A stretch of DNA of 64,000 nucleotides from contig NW_024881313.1 in assembly GCF_018691265.1 (NCBI RefSeq), forward strand, positions 37,007,518-37,071,517, in the 5' to 3' direction. This DNA is from Tyto alba. Its lineage: Eukaryota > Chordata > Aves > Strigiformes > Tytonidae. The notes beneath the pieces are model-generated. The model was given only the letters and a program-made list of their open reading frames with translations, made no database searches and was not told where the DNA came from. Of the stretch, positions 1 to 11,720 are shown one piece after another. A program made the position numbers and the translations under genes. Numbering within the stretch: the first letter of the stretch is position 1; each line of letters opens with the position of its first letter.

Positions 1-1514
1 CAGGACCAACATGAATTCCTGAAAAGCTCTACATATATCCTATAAATAGAAGTGATTCTTTACTGACAGACACTTCCAAGTTCTGACATTTAACTTGTTC
101 TTCATTTGTAAGATGTGTCTTATAGGTACTGTCCAGTGCCATTTTATTCAATCACACTGTCATGTAGTATCAACTCAGCACAATAAAATATATGTTTATT
201 ATACTATATAGCTGTATTTATAAACCAAACTTGGAACAGTAACTTGATAATGAAACCATTCAAATTGTCTACCCAGTCCTTGATGGGGTAATGACTCTTA
301 GCACAGGCAGAGTATAGTAGATGCGTTACCTCTTTTTCTCCTCCTTCTTCCCAAGTTTAGATGTCAGACACACGATTAAAAGGACTTAAAAATGACAGTG
401 CATGGGATTCACAAAACCAGATACAGATGACCACAGTGCCACATTTGAGCTTTTGCCAAATTCTCTGCATGGATAATGGGAAGGAATAAGTGCTTGCTGG
501 ATATTATTCATCTTACCCTAAGCAGACCTTTAAAACATGACAGGTGACTTGTGCCCTAAAATTTCCCATTTCTCTGCATTGACAAACAAAGCACCAGGTA
601 ACACGCTCAGCTGTAGATGTCTACAACCTTGCCCATTTCAGCTGTGTGGTAATGGTGAACGCTTATGGCCTGTGGGAAGTAGGAAGTAATTTATTTTGGT
701 TCACAACTGTCAATGAAGGGAGTCTGGAATAATTTCTATTGCCTGCCATTTGCCCTGGGATAAGAACAAGTGCATGGACAACTCAGCTGAGTTTGATAAC
801 CTATTAGGCCCCAGTAACTTAATTGCATTTTAGAGTCCTCAGGATAGTCATAGGAAAGGAATACAAACAAAGGCAATGTGTTCTGCATTCTATTTGACGA
901 GACTCACATATGAGCTCACTATATGAGCTGTGTGGAAGGAAAGAAAGTGGAAGTACAGTGTCAGCCAGCAAGATAAAAGAACACATTTGCAGACGATTTT
1001 TCTTGTCCAAAATCACACCGACTGAAGAACACATTTGGCCTTTCTCCAGAAAAAATAACATCCCTCCCCAATAATTCGTGATTAAGGAGATACGTTAATG
1101 TGTACTGAAGATAAAAAATAGTTATAGCAACAGCTCTGTGGGCTGTAATGCTGCCGTGTGATATTTCCTGAGCTGAGAGCTGGGCTCCATCACTGAAGTT
1201 GTTGGTTCTGCAGGAAAGAATGTTAAAGAATCTGTTAATGTCTCTGTTCTGTTCTCTGGGTTGTTGGGAAAATGTTTGCAAGGTTTCCCAGGAGTTTCTT
1301 GCAGCAAATCTTGATGTGCTGAAAGCTGCTTTTCCAAGAATATCCTACCATGTCTAGTCTACAAACAAAAAGATAAACAATAAACAAGTGAAGAAAAAGC
1401 TGTGGAAAACTTTGTAATGTTGTAGAGTGTGAAGATGGGATTATGGTCAGAGAAATTTATAAAATTTCATGAATATCTGTTGCATTAAGTCTCTCCTGCT
1501 TGGTTGGCAGGATG
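1..1514. other. unique non-coding stretch, nothing recognised
   Basis: AT-leaning sequence with short open frames only (up to about 106 codons on the minus strand near 961-1281), none resembling a known protein. No repeat landmark, RNA gene or convincing splice-flanked exon was seen. It may be intergenic or intronic. Confidence 0.6.
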
Positions 1515-1870
1515 CCAATCAGACCCCCTTCTTGAAACAGGACTATCTCAAACACTAGATTAACTCAGATATTGTTTTTGTCTAAGTGAGTCTTGGACAG
1601 TGAATCAAGGATGGAAACCTGACAACTTCTCTGTGCAACCTGTTCCACTGCTACCCTTCCCTGCTTCCATACTCAGTGTCCTGCCCGAACTGCTCAAGCT
1701 GCAAGTTGTGATTATTGCCCTTTCTTATCTCCACAACCAGTGCTGAGAAGAGTTTGACTCTCATACCTCCATATCTCAGTTTCAGTGTCAGATCTCTCCT
1801 TCTATTTTACTGCCCGTAGCAGTATCTCATGTTCCTTCCATACTCCTCCATCAAGGATATCTGGCAGACT
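1515..1870 (-). mobile_element. degenerate CR1 LINE, 3' portion
   Basis: Read on the plus strand, this follows the order of landmarks in the reverse complement of the avian CR1 3' end. There is an AAGGATGGAAACC block near 1605, a CTGTGCAACCTGTTCCACTG block near 1631 and a GCTGAGAAGAGTTTGACTC block near 1741. CR1 is the dominant avian non-LTR retrotransposon and its copies are usually 5'-truncated. This copy is heavily mutated, its octamer tail is not visible and no coding frame survives. It stops just before the LTR at 1888, which inserted close to its edge. The boundaries are approximate. Family assignment rests on block order recalled from the consensus. Confidence 0.62.
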
Positions 1871-1882
1871 GTGATGCTACTG

Positions 1883-1887
1883 AAGAG
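1883..1887. repeat. 5-bp target-site duplication, left copy (AAGAG)
   Basis: AAGAG lies immediately before the TG start of the LTR and is repeated exactly after its CA end at 2487-2491. A 5-bp duplication fits ERVL-type integrase. Confidence 0.9.
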
Positions 1888-2115
1888 TGTCTTAGTTTGG
1901 GCTGAAATAGAGTTAATATTCCTTTTCAGGGACTAGATGAGTGCTGTGTTTTGGATTTAGCTTTGGGTTTGGTATGGGAAAAATGCTGACAGCACACTGA
2001 TGTTTTCAGCTGCTACCGAGACTTCAAGGACTCTGCGTCTCCCCATGTCCTGCCCGTGCGCCAGGGCACAGGGAGGGAGCACGGACAGAGCACCTGACCC
2101 AAACTGGCCAGTGAA

Positions 2116-2126
2116 ATATTCCATAT
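2116..2126 (+). promoter_or_regulatory. ATATTCCATAT box in U3, shared with the second LTR
   Basis: The 11-mer ATATTCCATAT lies 30 bp upstream of the TATA box. The same 11-mer occurs at 10636-10646 in the other LTR, at the same distance from an upstream GACCCAAA motif. Conservation between two diverged LTRs suggests a U3 regulatory element. The binding factor is unknown. Confidence 0.5.
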
Positions 2127-2145
2127 CATGGAACGTCGTGCTCAC

Positions 2146-2153
2146 TATATAAA
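2146..2153 (+). promoter_or_regulatory. TATA box of the LTR promoter
   Basis: TATATAAA sits at the expected place in the middle of the LTR, followed by a GGAGGGG-rich stretch where the R region would begin. It is a strong consensus TATA box, so this LTR could still start transcription on the plus strand. Confidence 0.75.
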
Positions 2154-2347
2154 GGAGGGGTGGTGGGGAAGGAGCTCTCTCGCTTCCGGGATTGCGATTG
2201 TGGGATCTTGGTATCTCGGGGTCGCTGGCCGGGAACGGGCTGGGGATTGGTCAGCGGGTGGGGAGCAATTACGCTGTACATTGCCTGGTTATATATTTCT
2301 TTTTGTTTTCCCCCCATCATCATTATTGTTTTCGTTTTATTGCCATT

Positions 2348-2353
2348 ATTAAA
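2348..2353 (+). terminator. LTR poly(A) signal ATTAAA
   Basis: ATTAAA is followed by a T/C-rich stretch (CTGTTCTTATCTC), as in the R region of this LTR group, where ATTAAACTG is typical. It lies 195 bp after the TATA box, a plausible R length. Confidence 0.65.
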
Positions 2354-2486
2354 CTGTTCTTATCTCAGCCTTCGAGTCTCCCTTCACCCCTCTAATCCCC
2401 TCCCCCATTCCCAGGTGGGGAGGGTGAAAGGAGGGTGATTAGCTGCTGCATTGTGGTTGGCTACCAACCAGGCCTGAACCATGACA

Positions 2487-2491
2487 AAGAG
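2487..2491. repeat. 5-bp target-site duplication, right copy (AAGAG)
   Basis: Exact repeat of 1883-1887, directly after the CA end of the LTR. Together they mark the integration site. Confidence 0.9.
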
Positions 2492-4675
2492 GGTGATCCT
2501 GTGCTGACAGCAAACCTACATATGGGGATGAAGCTAATGAATCTCATCACACCCCTGCACTCAATCTCTAGTACTGGTGTTCAGTGAACTGCTGCATGTG
2601 AAGGGAAAAGAGACATTCCTTAACGACCCTCTGAATGTTGGCATCCTTGCTGCAGGGATAGGTTTCCTTCTTGTCTGACTTGTCTGCTAAAAGTGAGGCT
2701 TGGCACAGAGGATACATTAAACAGAAAGAACATCTACCTAAATTTTAATGTACATTGACATGATCTTCTCTTTCTGGTCAACAAAGTCTTTCTTGTTTCA
2801 GCTATATCTGGCCTTGATGTTCTGATAAAAAGGACCCATTTTTACTGCCAGACCATCTCACCTGGCGTGACCACAGACTTTCAGTGCACACTTCCCAGGC
2901 TTCACAGTCATCGACTGATCATGACTGATAGACAGCTTTGACCTGAAACCCACAGAACTATTTAATCTGACTCTTCTGGTCAGTAAGTTTACAGAATCAC
3001 TCCGTGATCCAGATGTTCCCACTCCTTCTTTCCCAGGAGTCACTGAACAGGACCAGACCTTCTGCAAATCCCATTGCAGTGGTTTGTTTTACTCTGTTAG
3101 TTGCAGCTGCCACCTGACTCCAGCATGAAGATTAGAGGATTGTTTGCCAGGTTAAATGGCAGCAATGACATTTGATTTCCCTGACTGATCCTGACCTTGA
3201 TGTTAATCAGTTCTGTTTACTCCTACCACAGTTCCATATAAATGCTGACATTTACATATAGGTCTTTAACGTGATCAGTTTTGTATTTGCTGAGGTCTTT
3301 CTCCCTGAGGACACAAGCGTCACTTCAGCTGCAAGCCAAGCTGCAGGATCTGCAGGTTTTCTGATCAGATGGGGACTGTGACAACTCTCTCTGGCCTGTG
3401 TTGGTCAGGAACACCTTACCAACTTGGCTGTAACTATTCCCAAAGAGTCACAGCACAATCGACCTGACAGTAGCTGGGCTCCCAAACACCCTTTAGCTGC
3501 TCTGGGTCCACAATGTCTTGGCTTTAGATGGAACAAAACTCTTTTCTGCTGTTTCTCATCAGTCACAGCTTGAACAGCAATGCTAACAATGTGCCGCCAG
3601 TGAGCCAGGGGCAGAACGAAGCAGATCTTTCAAGCTGACTCTGGACCCATCTGGAGATTTTAATTTCTATCATGTTCTTATACACCCCCTTTGCTGAGAT
3701 CAGTATTTCAAAGGTCTTCCCCAGCTGACCCCAGCAAATGACTTCATGTTCTTCCCCTTCTCCTTGGGGGTTTTACAAGACTCCACTGACAGGAGTTCAT
3801 ACTGGAATGACTTCTTGTCAAGACTGAGGGTTACAAGTTTTTCTCTGTCTGCTTTGAAGAGGTGCTGATAATGAACAAACAAATCTTTTCCTGCCTGTCT
3901 GCTAAGCTAGGACTAAGTTCTTCTGAGTTCTGGTGTTATGCCAATGATATTTCTGCTTCTTTTGAGAGGTAATCTCCTGACGGAAGTTAAAAAGGATGTT
4001 GATTCCTTCCCTATCCTGTGCACAGAATTTCTGAGAAAGCTTTAATGCAACTTTTAGTACTGAATATATTTCTGAAGTGAGCATATATTTTTAAATGCTG
4101 GCATCTCCACACAGCTGAGTTTATGGAGCATGTAACATTACACTCAAAATGGAATAGACTTAATTTAATTATCCACACTTATCACCACAAGATACATGAT
4201 TCACAAACAAAGGTGCATGAATTCTCACAATTCTTCCTGAAACAAGGAAAATTATTATCATCTGTAGCTGCAGATGAAGGGATAGAAGAAACCGTTTTCC
4301 GAAGTCTCTAATTTATTTTTAGGATCCACTTAGGAAACTTCCTGTAATTTATCCAGGATATTAAAGGAAAAGATCTTTAAGCCACTAGTTAAGCCAACAG
4401 CTTAACCCAGATCTTCTATGTCCAATAGCAGGTGCAGAGGTAACCCTTATCTAAAGGGAAGGCTGCTAGGCAGCATGAGGCAGTGGTGGGGTATGAACTA
4501 CTACAGGTAGGTCTCAAGATAACCATTAAATACATACCCAAATCCCTTGAACCTTCTGTTTTTTGTTTTTTGTTTTTTTTTTTTTCATGAAAATTACAGA
4601 AAAGATCACTGGCTATTTAGGAGAAAAAAATCCTGTTCTGTTGTAAAAGAGCTTTATGAAAGCTTTGAGGAAAAC
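2492..4675. other. unique non-coding stretch
   Basis: Moderate GC with several 60-75-codon open frames on the minus strand (2858-3067, 3700-3882, 3902-4084). I translated the minus strand across 2850-4090 looking for a decayed gene and could not match it to any family; frames shift and stop often. No repeat landmarks were seen. A very old pseudogene cannot be excluded. Confidence 0.5.
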
Positions 4676-4711
4676 AAAAAACAAATCCAAAACCAAACCA
4701 AACCAAACCAA
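4672..4711. repeat. A-rich tract ending in about four CCAAA units
   Basis: An adenine-rich run passes into tandem CCAAA repeats just before the CR1 end at 4722. It is a short version of the much larger CCAAA array at 18661-18760. Confidence 0.8.
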
Positions 4712-4721
4712 TATTCTATTA

Positions 4722-4985
4722 TTCTAGAATCATAGAATAATTTATGTTGGAAGAGACGTCTGGATGTCGCTGAACTGGCTGCTCAGAGCAGGAATAATTT
4801 TGAAGTTATGACATGTTGCCCATGGCTTTGTCCAGTCAAGCTCTGAAAACTTGCAGTAAAACTTTTTCAACATCTGGACACATCACTGTGAAAAAATATT
4901 TTCTGTTCCTATAATAATTTGTCTTGAGGTAGTCAAATCTCTTTTTATTGGTAATTCTTGGAGCCATTCTAAGTAGTACAGGAGG
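4722..4985 (-). mobile_element. CR1 LINE, 3' UTR fragment
   Basis: The start, TAGAATCATAGAATAAT, is the reverse complement of the CR1 octamer tail. It is followed by GTTGGAAGAGACGTCTGGATG, a variant of the conserved CR1 terminal block, then GTTGCCCATGGC and TTTGTCCAGTCAAG blocks in the usual order. The element lies on the minus strand, is cut down to about 260 bp and has no coding sequence. The right edge, after TCTAAGTAGTACAGG, is approximate. Confidence 0.87.
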
Positions 4986-7900
4986 ATTTAAACCCATGCA
5001 ACATTTCAGTACGTATGGACAAGAATTCTTTCTGAAGTGTTAAAAAGTGGGTAAGATATGACCATTTATTCATCCGCCCTCCATTATGATACCTCCCTCC
5101 CCTCTCCACACGATCCCCTCCTGAACATGTACCTAGGACAGAGATACACTCATGGTGACGTGGTCATTTTAACCCAGCGTAAATCCATTTTGTCTTTCCT
5201 GTTTATTTCTGTTAATTTTCTGCCCGTCAGCTTGTGGATCATTTCCCATGTTCCCATCGTGTCTCACTCAGAGCAGGAAATCAACCCCAGCTCTCCTGTC
5301 CTGGGCTGTTAGATGTGTCAGAGTCTCTGACAAGAGTCCTCCAGCCCCGCCATCCCTCTGAAAACTGAGTTCTCCCCGATGTATGATGTAACTGCCACTC
5401 AAATGTCAACAATTCTCACAAAGCACAACATCTTCAGAAACATGTATTTAGACAGGTATGTCTTGCATCAGCCTTTGCTTGCTGCTTCCTTCTCTTTCAG
5501 ACTTTTGGTGGCCATTCTCCACCTTGCGTCTTGTGTGGAAGCCTTTCTGTGATGCCTAGTGTAACCACTGATCTCCCGGAGTCCTGATCCCTGCACATAC
5601 ACCCTCAGGAGTGCCCTGGTGCACTCCACAAAGGGTTCTTGATCGAAAACCATAATCTGGTGCCCTTATAGCACCTGCAGTACAAGTACATCCTTGCTTC
5701 AAATTGTCTGGAGGGTTTCATAGTCTATTTGTTCCTTTCCTTACAAAATAAAAAAGCTAAATAAACACACACACTTCACCTCCAGCCACTGAAATCCATA
5801 TTAACAGGTCCATCAAAAGTTCAGTCTCTCATTAGATGTCACCAGACAAGACAATCTTCATATATCTTACATATAGCAGAAATAAAAATGGAAGATAAAT
5901 GAATATTGAAGAAAATTGGTCTGCAACAAAGAAAGGAGACAGACCCAAGCCATTCCTTACCATTACAGAGATTTACACAGATGGGCAGTGAAGCACCAAC
6001 TGGTAAAGGTAAAATAAAAATTGAATTAATAACAAGATTCTCTAAACTTGGACTAGAGCAGCTATTGTTTGCTTCTGCACAGCTCTCTGAGACAGGCTGA
6101 AGTTCCTGGAGGGGAGACTGCTCAGTCCCTGAGAACAACCAAACATTCCCGGGTAGTTCTTGGAGGGTTAATTGCAGTGGACAGAAATAGTGAGAGCCCA
6201 GGAAGCCAGTTGTCTTTTTTTCTTATAATCAAGTTAGGTTATACTTGAAATGGTGTCAGAGGTGCCTCAATTAGCCTAAAACATGTTAACTCAGGTTCTA
6301 GAAAGAATTGTTCTGCAGTGGTTTGAAGTCTTGGCTTGCTAGTTTTATCTGCTTCTCAGCAGGTACAAATGCCAACAGGTATTCCTCAAGTTTGAGCAGT
6401 CGTGCCCATTTGGTGCCTCAGTTTTCTTTCAGCTTAAAGTTCTGGAGAATAACAGATCTATAAACAATTAAAAATATTAAATTGCCATTCAGCTTGACAA
6501 AACCTTGTGAGGTTATGAGAAAATTTGCATCGTGAGGTTGACTTGGACATGCTGTACAGGAGCTGAAATAGCCCTTCAGCAAGAGACCATGATCAAATTC
6601 TAAATTGAAGTTTAAGAGAAGAAACCCATTCCCACTGAATTAATTTAAATACCAGACCTTTTAAAAAATTATGCTGGTGCTGTTCTCTCTGTACTCTTGC
6701 AATTGTAAATAACCTTTACTGAAAGTCATGTCAGGTGTGAGAGCTAATATAACACAATCTTCAGAGTCTACCTTGTTCTTGCAGGAATATACCAACTAAG
6801 ACTTAATTTCCTTGTACTTGCACCATGTGTACGGTACATTCCATCAACAAAAAATTATCCCTGTCTGCCTGTCTTGGGCTCAGTTTCTGTCTCAGATAAG
6901 AGGATACCTACTATATTTTTCAGTCTTCGGATGGAATCTCTATTCTTGTACATCCTTCTCTCCAGGTTTGCTCTACTAAAATGAAGCCTAATGGGTCCAA
7001 AGATAATCGGATTCCATGTGCCGATCACATCCACCTAGCTGAAATCCCTGCAGTTCTACTTTTCAGGATTTATGTCCCTCTGTGCTTCTTATCACTTAAT
7101 TTCTTTTTAAGACAGGGACACCTGCCAGGAACAAGGAGGTGATATGCCATTAGATTCCCAAAATGCCCTCTGCTGATAAAATAGGTTGCTCAGTAATTAC
7201 CCTAGCTGAAATTTCCACAAAGAAAGATACATCACTTGATAGTGATTTTTTTGTGCAGGCTGTGGATTTTTTTTTCCCTGCTATACCAGTATGAACTCAT
7301 AGAAACTTTCCTGACAAATCATATTATTCAACCCAGCAACTATTAAGTTTTCAACACCACACTCAAGAGTGGGAAACAGAACCCACTCAGAAAAACTACT
7401 TTCAGTCTGCAGACTTTCACAATGACATTTCTGTACAAAGTGTGCTCCGTCTGTCTCAGCCAAAGCTAGGAAGGGCAACTTCCCCGCTCATGAATAACCT
7501 GTTTTTTTCTAAGACCCACAGGTGGGAAAAGATGATCAGAGACATCTGTTGGCTTTGGCATGGTTTCCTTGGAGCTGTTCACATTACACTCACCCGGGCC
7601 CTGCAGCCAACAACAGCCTACTTGGCTCCAGCTTTGCTACCCAGCTCTGGCCCTGGAGATGATATGGCCTGAACAGCACATTGAGATTTGGTCCTGATTA
7701 ACCATTTTCAGAGACAGGAGTCCTTGGAGGGCTGGGGAAGAAAATCAAGCACTTGCTCTAAGCAAGAAAAATTAAACAGTCTATTTTTCCTCAGGGTTGC
7801 TGTATCAAACCTAAATTTTTCATTCTTTGGTAGACTGTCCCTTCTGTTGCAAGAATCAAAACCATCAGTCTCTCTTAGACCATGCAGCTTTACTCTCCAT

Positions 7901-10425
7901 GAGCACCAGACAACCTCTCAATGAAGAACCTTGCCAAGTCCTATTCCCTAACATACTGCACTGCTCTTCTTCAGATTTCCACACATTGTAAAAACCAGCT
8001 GGTCAGCCACCTTTGATGCACAACAGTGTGTTTCAGAGAACATCTCCATTTAATTCCCAAAGTCAGGGCGACCTGATAACATAATGCACTTGTTTGATGC
8101 AGAGCAAGAGACGAATCATCTGCCCTCAACAGGTACTCCAGGAATGACCAAAAGGCACAAAGTGTTCTCTGGAGATGAGAGATAGAGGCTGGAGAAGACA
8201 AGAGAGTCAGATGGAGGATTATGGTGTTTGTGTAACATAAATACTGCTGGGTGGAATACTTTCTCTCTAAGCAAACACAGGTCTGTGGGCATAAGTTTTT
8301 TCTCTCCCTCCCCATGTGAGAATAGGAGGTTATGGAATGCTAAACACTCCCAACTCATCTGCAATTTAATGCTGATAAGCAGGGTGATGCTGATCACTTG
8401 AAAACCCAGGTCTTTTCACTGAAAATGTAAGGTGAGATCATTGCTTGCTGTGTGTGTGGTAATCACCAGGGACATAAAGCACTTTTCTCATTAAAGCTCA
8501 ATTTGCAGGTATATTTATCTGCTGGCTTCTGACTCCAGAATTTTGTTTCTCCTTTGAAGCCCTGACACTGTCACCTGGACAAACTAGGAAGCCAGAATCT
8601 TTTTGCTATTGATTTTCCTGCCTAATGAGACTCTGCAAAATGTACTTAACACTGAACTTCAGTGAAAGAAGAATATGCCTTTAAAACCTCAGATCTTTGT
8701 TTATGACTGAGAAATACACTAATATCAATTAAAAGAGTAGTATGAAAGAAGGAAAAAAAAACCCTCTGCTATTGCTTTTTTGCATCTGTGTCTTGACTGG
8801 GCCTTACAGTCTTCATGGATGTTTTCTTCTAGCAGGCTGAGAGACCAGGAAACCTGGTCCATTTTTAACTCTTGTCTGTACTCAAAAAATCATCACCAAC
8901 ATACACAACATTCATGTCTACCGGTGTCATGAAGTGAGAGACCAGCCCAGAACTCACCAAATCGAACAGTTTGCTTGAATATTATCTGGCCCAAGCTCTT
9001 AAATACCTATCTGTAGTATTTAAACAAAATCCTATCAAACCTTTAAACCCATAGCAGATCCTTCCACAGCATTAAAAACAAAACCCAAGGATAAAAAGTG
9101 CATTATAGTGAAGACTTGCTTCCTGGAGTCTGGCATTCCTTACCTTGTTGCTATTCGTACTTCAGGAGGGCTGAAGGGCTCTGATGAGGGACTGGAGCCT
9201 TTCTCAAGAGCACTACATGAATTTTTAGAAAGAATCAACACATGCTTACAGTTCTGATACAAGACAGGTAAAATGTGTAGCAAAGTAGGCATGCAAGGGG
9301 TAAGGAAACATTCCTAGTAAATAAGAGATTTACTTCAGCTCCTGCACCTAGGGCTGGAGTGTCTGAGTCTCTTAAGTTTCTAGAGGAGTTTTTCTCCAGC
9401 ACCGCTGCTTCACATGGACCTAGGCTCCTCTCCTCATTCCTAGTGTTTTCATGTTTATCTTTAGGCAGAAGCAGCTGTTTATAAAGGGAAGAGAAAAGAA
9501 ATCATTCCTGGAGAGATGTATACTTTCTAACAGAATTTTGCAGCCCAGTATGAAAGAATTTTAACAGCACATCCTGTGCTTGTAACTGGGGATCTAGAGC
9601 AGCAGCAACAGGTTGCATGTTCTCATGTCTAGGACTGAGCTTAAATTTCTTCCTGAGTGCAGGACCAACTTAATTTTTTTCTAGTTGTAATATTAATTTG
9701 AAAATAACTGCATGAAACAATAGGCATTCTTCAGGAAAGCTCCAATCTCTTCTGATCTTAAAGATCATGGGATTTGCAGACAGCTGAACTTGGTTTCAAA
9801 TGTATGTGGAGGAAAAACACACTTTGACTTTGAATCTGAGTCTTTACCTTTTAATGGTTTACCAGACAATTGGGGTAAAAAGCACAAATTTGTGGCATGG
9901 GAATAACTTACTCTGCTCAATTTGGGTTTTTGGAAGACAGCTGGCCCATCACACTCATTAAGGCACTGTCTGTATAGCAGATCTTTTTTAAACTGATGCA
10001 TGTTCCATGTAAAAACATTGCTAGAAAAAACTGAGAAGTTAGGTTGATTTACCAAAAATCTTGCTTTTTTCAGAAGAAAGCAGGGAGAAGAAAAGGTGTT
10101 TTAACACTGTAGAAACATCCTGTTCTAGCATTTTTTGAATTAAATGTTTTGCTAATTTTAGTTTGTATTTATTTACATTCTCATATATATATTTCTTTTT
10201 TGCCAAATCCAATTTATAGAGATCATTTTAAAGCACCCATGCATGCTTCCATTGAAAAACCTGAAAAAAAATTATGTAAACTGCCAGGATGTTGCTCACT
10301 GACTGACAGTTCCCTGTTTATTAAAGCAGTGAATTAAATAGCTTCAGAAAATAGTACTTTCTGAAGGAAGAAAATGAGGAGGAGAAGATAAAATAAATTA
10401 AATGAAACATGTTCCCCATTTCAAA
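4986..10425. other. 5.4-kb unique non-coding stretch
   Basis: No repeat family, RNA gene or convincing exon was seen. Open frames are short (at most 114 codons, 7971-8315 minus) and unrecognised. The minus-strand frame at 5468-5653 is rich in charged residues but has no match I know. Confidence 0.55.
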
Positions 10426-10635
10426 TGTACTGGGTCTGGCTGGGATGTAGTTAGCTTTCTCCACAGCAGCCCATGCAGTGCTGAGCTTTGTATTTTTAGC
10501 TAGAATGGTGTTGGTAACACACCCATGTTTTGGCTATAGCTGAGCTGGCTCACCACAGATACCCCTAAAGGTCAGTAGGCTGGGAGTGGGCAACAGGTTG
10601 GGAGGGGACAGAGCTGACCCAAATCGACCAGAAGG

Positions 10636-10646
10636 ATATTCCATAT
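10636..10646 (+). promoter_or_regulatory. ATATTCCATAT box in U3 of the older LTR
   Basis: Identical to 2116-2126 and 16 bp after the start of an aligned GACCCAAA motif, exactly as in the other LTR. Confidence 0.5.
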
Positions 10647-10845
10647 GATAACACATCATGCTCAGCAATAAAATCTAAGAGAAAGAAGAAGGGGAGGACA
10701 TTTGTTTTTAAGGTGTTTGTGTTCTGAAGCAACTGATATGCATACTGAGGATCTACTTCCCAGGAAGTGGCTGGACATCACCTGCTAATGGGAAGCAGAG
10801 AATAAGTCTTTTCTTTTGATTTGCTTCGCTTCAGTGTGCACCCTT

Positions 10846-10849
<4 letters not shown>

Positions 10850-10879
<30 letters not shown>
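10850..10879. repeat. T30 homopolymer inside the LTR
   Basis: Thirty uninterrupted T residues lie between CCCTTTGCC and CTTATCTTCTC. In the related LTR the equivalent part carries a T-rich tract and ATTAAA. Here the tract has expanded and the poly(A) signal is missing. The length is prone to slippage and sequencing error. Confidence 0.9.
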
Positions 10880-10969
10880 CTTATCTTCTCTTCTCTCCCT
10901 GTCCTGCTTAGGAAGGGGAGAGAGCAGCTTGGTGGGCACCTTGCAGCCAGACAAGGTCAACCCACCACA

Positions 10970-11520
10970 CCGAAGTACTTCTGTCACAATTTGCAAGCCT
11001 GCTTCTTGATTTCTGCAGGGGAACAGTTATCTGCTTCATCTCTTCTGCTGTACCCTAATACTCATAATTTTTTGTATCAAGTTTTGGGCCTTCATTATCT
11101 CTTACAGCTAGCAGGCAAGCTTCATCCAAACTTCATTTGACCCAGAAATATCAGTGTCTTCACCCTTCAGCCCTAACAGGCACTCCTGTTCCTCAGAGAT
11201 TTGTTCTCTGCTGAGGAGGCACCATGATTTTCAAGACCACATGCAGACTTTGCTGCTCAAGAGAGACATCTTAAAGAGAAGCTCTTATTTTTCATCTAGA
11301 TCTTTTTGCACTTAGGGCTATGGGCTATAGCATTAGATTACAGAGATCAACCATCACAAACTCAGATCAATACTGTGGGTGTACTCCAGTTTAATGGGTT
11401 ATTGAAGTGATGCAATTTCCTAAATCTCCTTATAAGACTTAAGAACAATATTAGAAATGTCACAAATGTACAATATTACAAATGTAATCAAGTATAAAAG
11501 ATAAATTGACCAGAGACTCG
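10970..11520. other. unique non-coding stretch
   Basis: About 550 bp between the LTR and a CR1 end, with no recognisable feature. Confidence 0.55.
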
Positions 11521-11720
11521 TAATAATTTAGAATAATGTAAGTTGGAAAGGACCTCTGGATGTCTCTAGTGTGACTTCCCATTGAAAGCAGGCTTACATT
11601 CAAAGTTAGGTCAGGTTGCCCAGAACATTATCAATCTGAGTTTTGAATATCTCCAAGGATGGTGATTTTCATGTTTCAGGCCAGATTAGTGATCATTTCT
11701 AGTTGGCTCCCTTTGTCACC
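11521..11720 (-). mobile_element. CR1 LINE, 3' UTR fragment
   Basis: TTTAGAATAATGTAAGTTGGA AAGGACC opens the block as the reverse complement of the CR1 3' end. CAGGTTGCCCAGAAC and GAATATCTCCAAGGATGG blocks follow in the CR1 order. Only about 200 bp survive, on the minus strand, without the coding region. The right edge near 11720 is approximate. Confidence 0.87.

Larger units (their letters stand above)
1888..2486 (+). mobile_element. solo LTR of an avian ERVL-type endogenous retrovirus
   Basis: This is a 599-bp element that starts TGTCTTAGTTTGGGCTG and ends ACCATGACA, giving the canonical TG...CA ends, flanked by an identical 5-bp duplication (AAGAG). Its start, the ATATTCCATAT box, the TATA box and the CA-rich end match the general layout of LTRs common in neoavian birds and assigned to ERVL (class III). 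No gag, pol or env sequence follows, so this is a solo LTR, the usual product of recombination between the two LTRs of a provirus. It keeps many CpG sites (around 2036-2060, 2133-2140, 2178-2240), unlike the CpG-poor DNA around it. That and the perfect duplication suggest a fairly recent insertion. U3, R and U5 signals are listed separately. Open frames inside it (2128-2438) are chance frames. Confidence 0.92.
10426..10969 (+). mobile_element. older solo LTR of a related avian ERVL-type family
   Basis: This 544-bp element begins TGTACTGGGTCTGGCTGGG and ends AACCCACCACA. It contains the same U3 cassette as the LTR at 1888, namely GACCCAAA, then ATATTCCATAT at 10636-10646, then a CTCAGC/TATA-like position. 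The TATA box has decayed to CAATAAAAT (about 10667-10675). CpG sites are nearly gone. The flanking pentamers, TCAAA before and CCGAA after, agree at only three of five positions, so the target duplication is eroded or my edges are off by a base or two. It has no internal proviral sequence. It is probably considerably older than the LTR at 1888. A T30 run sits where the poly(A) signal is expected. Confidence 0.85.

Noticed and set aside
2128..2438. Three overlapping plus-strand frames of 67-92 codons
   Set aside because: They lie inside the solo LTR, which is regulatory sequence and not coding.
2850..4090. Possible decayed gene on the minus strand, from several neighbouring frames
   Set aside because: I tried transglutaminase-like and filamin-like readings; neither held beyond a few residues and stops are frequent.
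10778..11009. Lysine-rich minus-strand frame and phenylalanine-rich plus-strand frame
   Set aside because: Both are produced by the T30 homopolymer within the older LTR.
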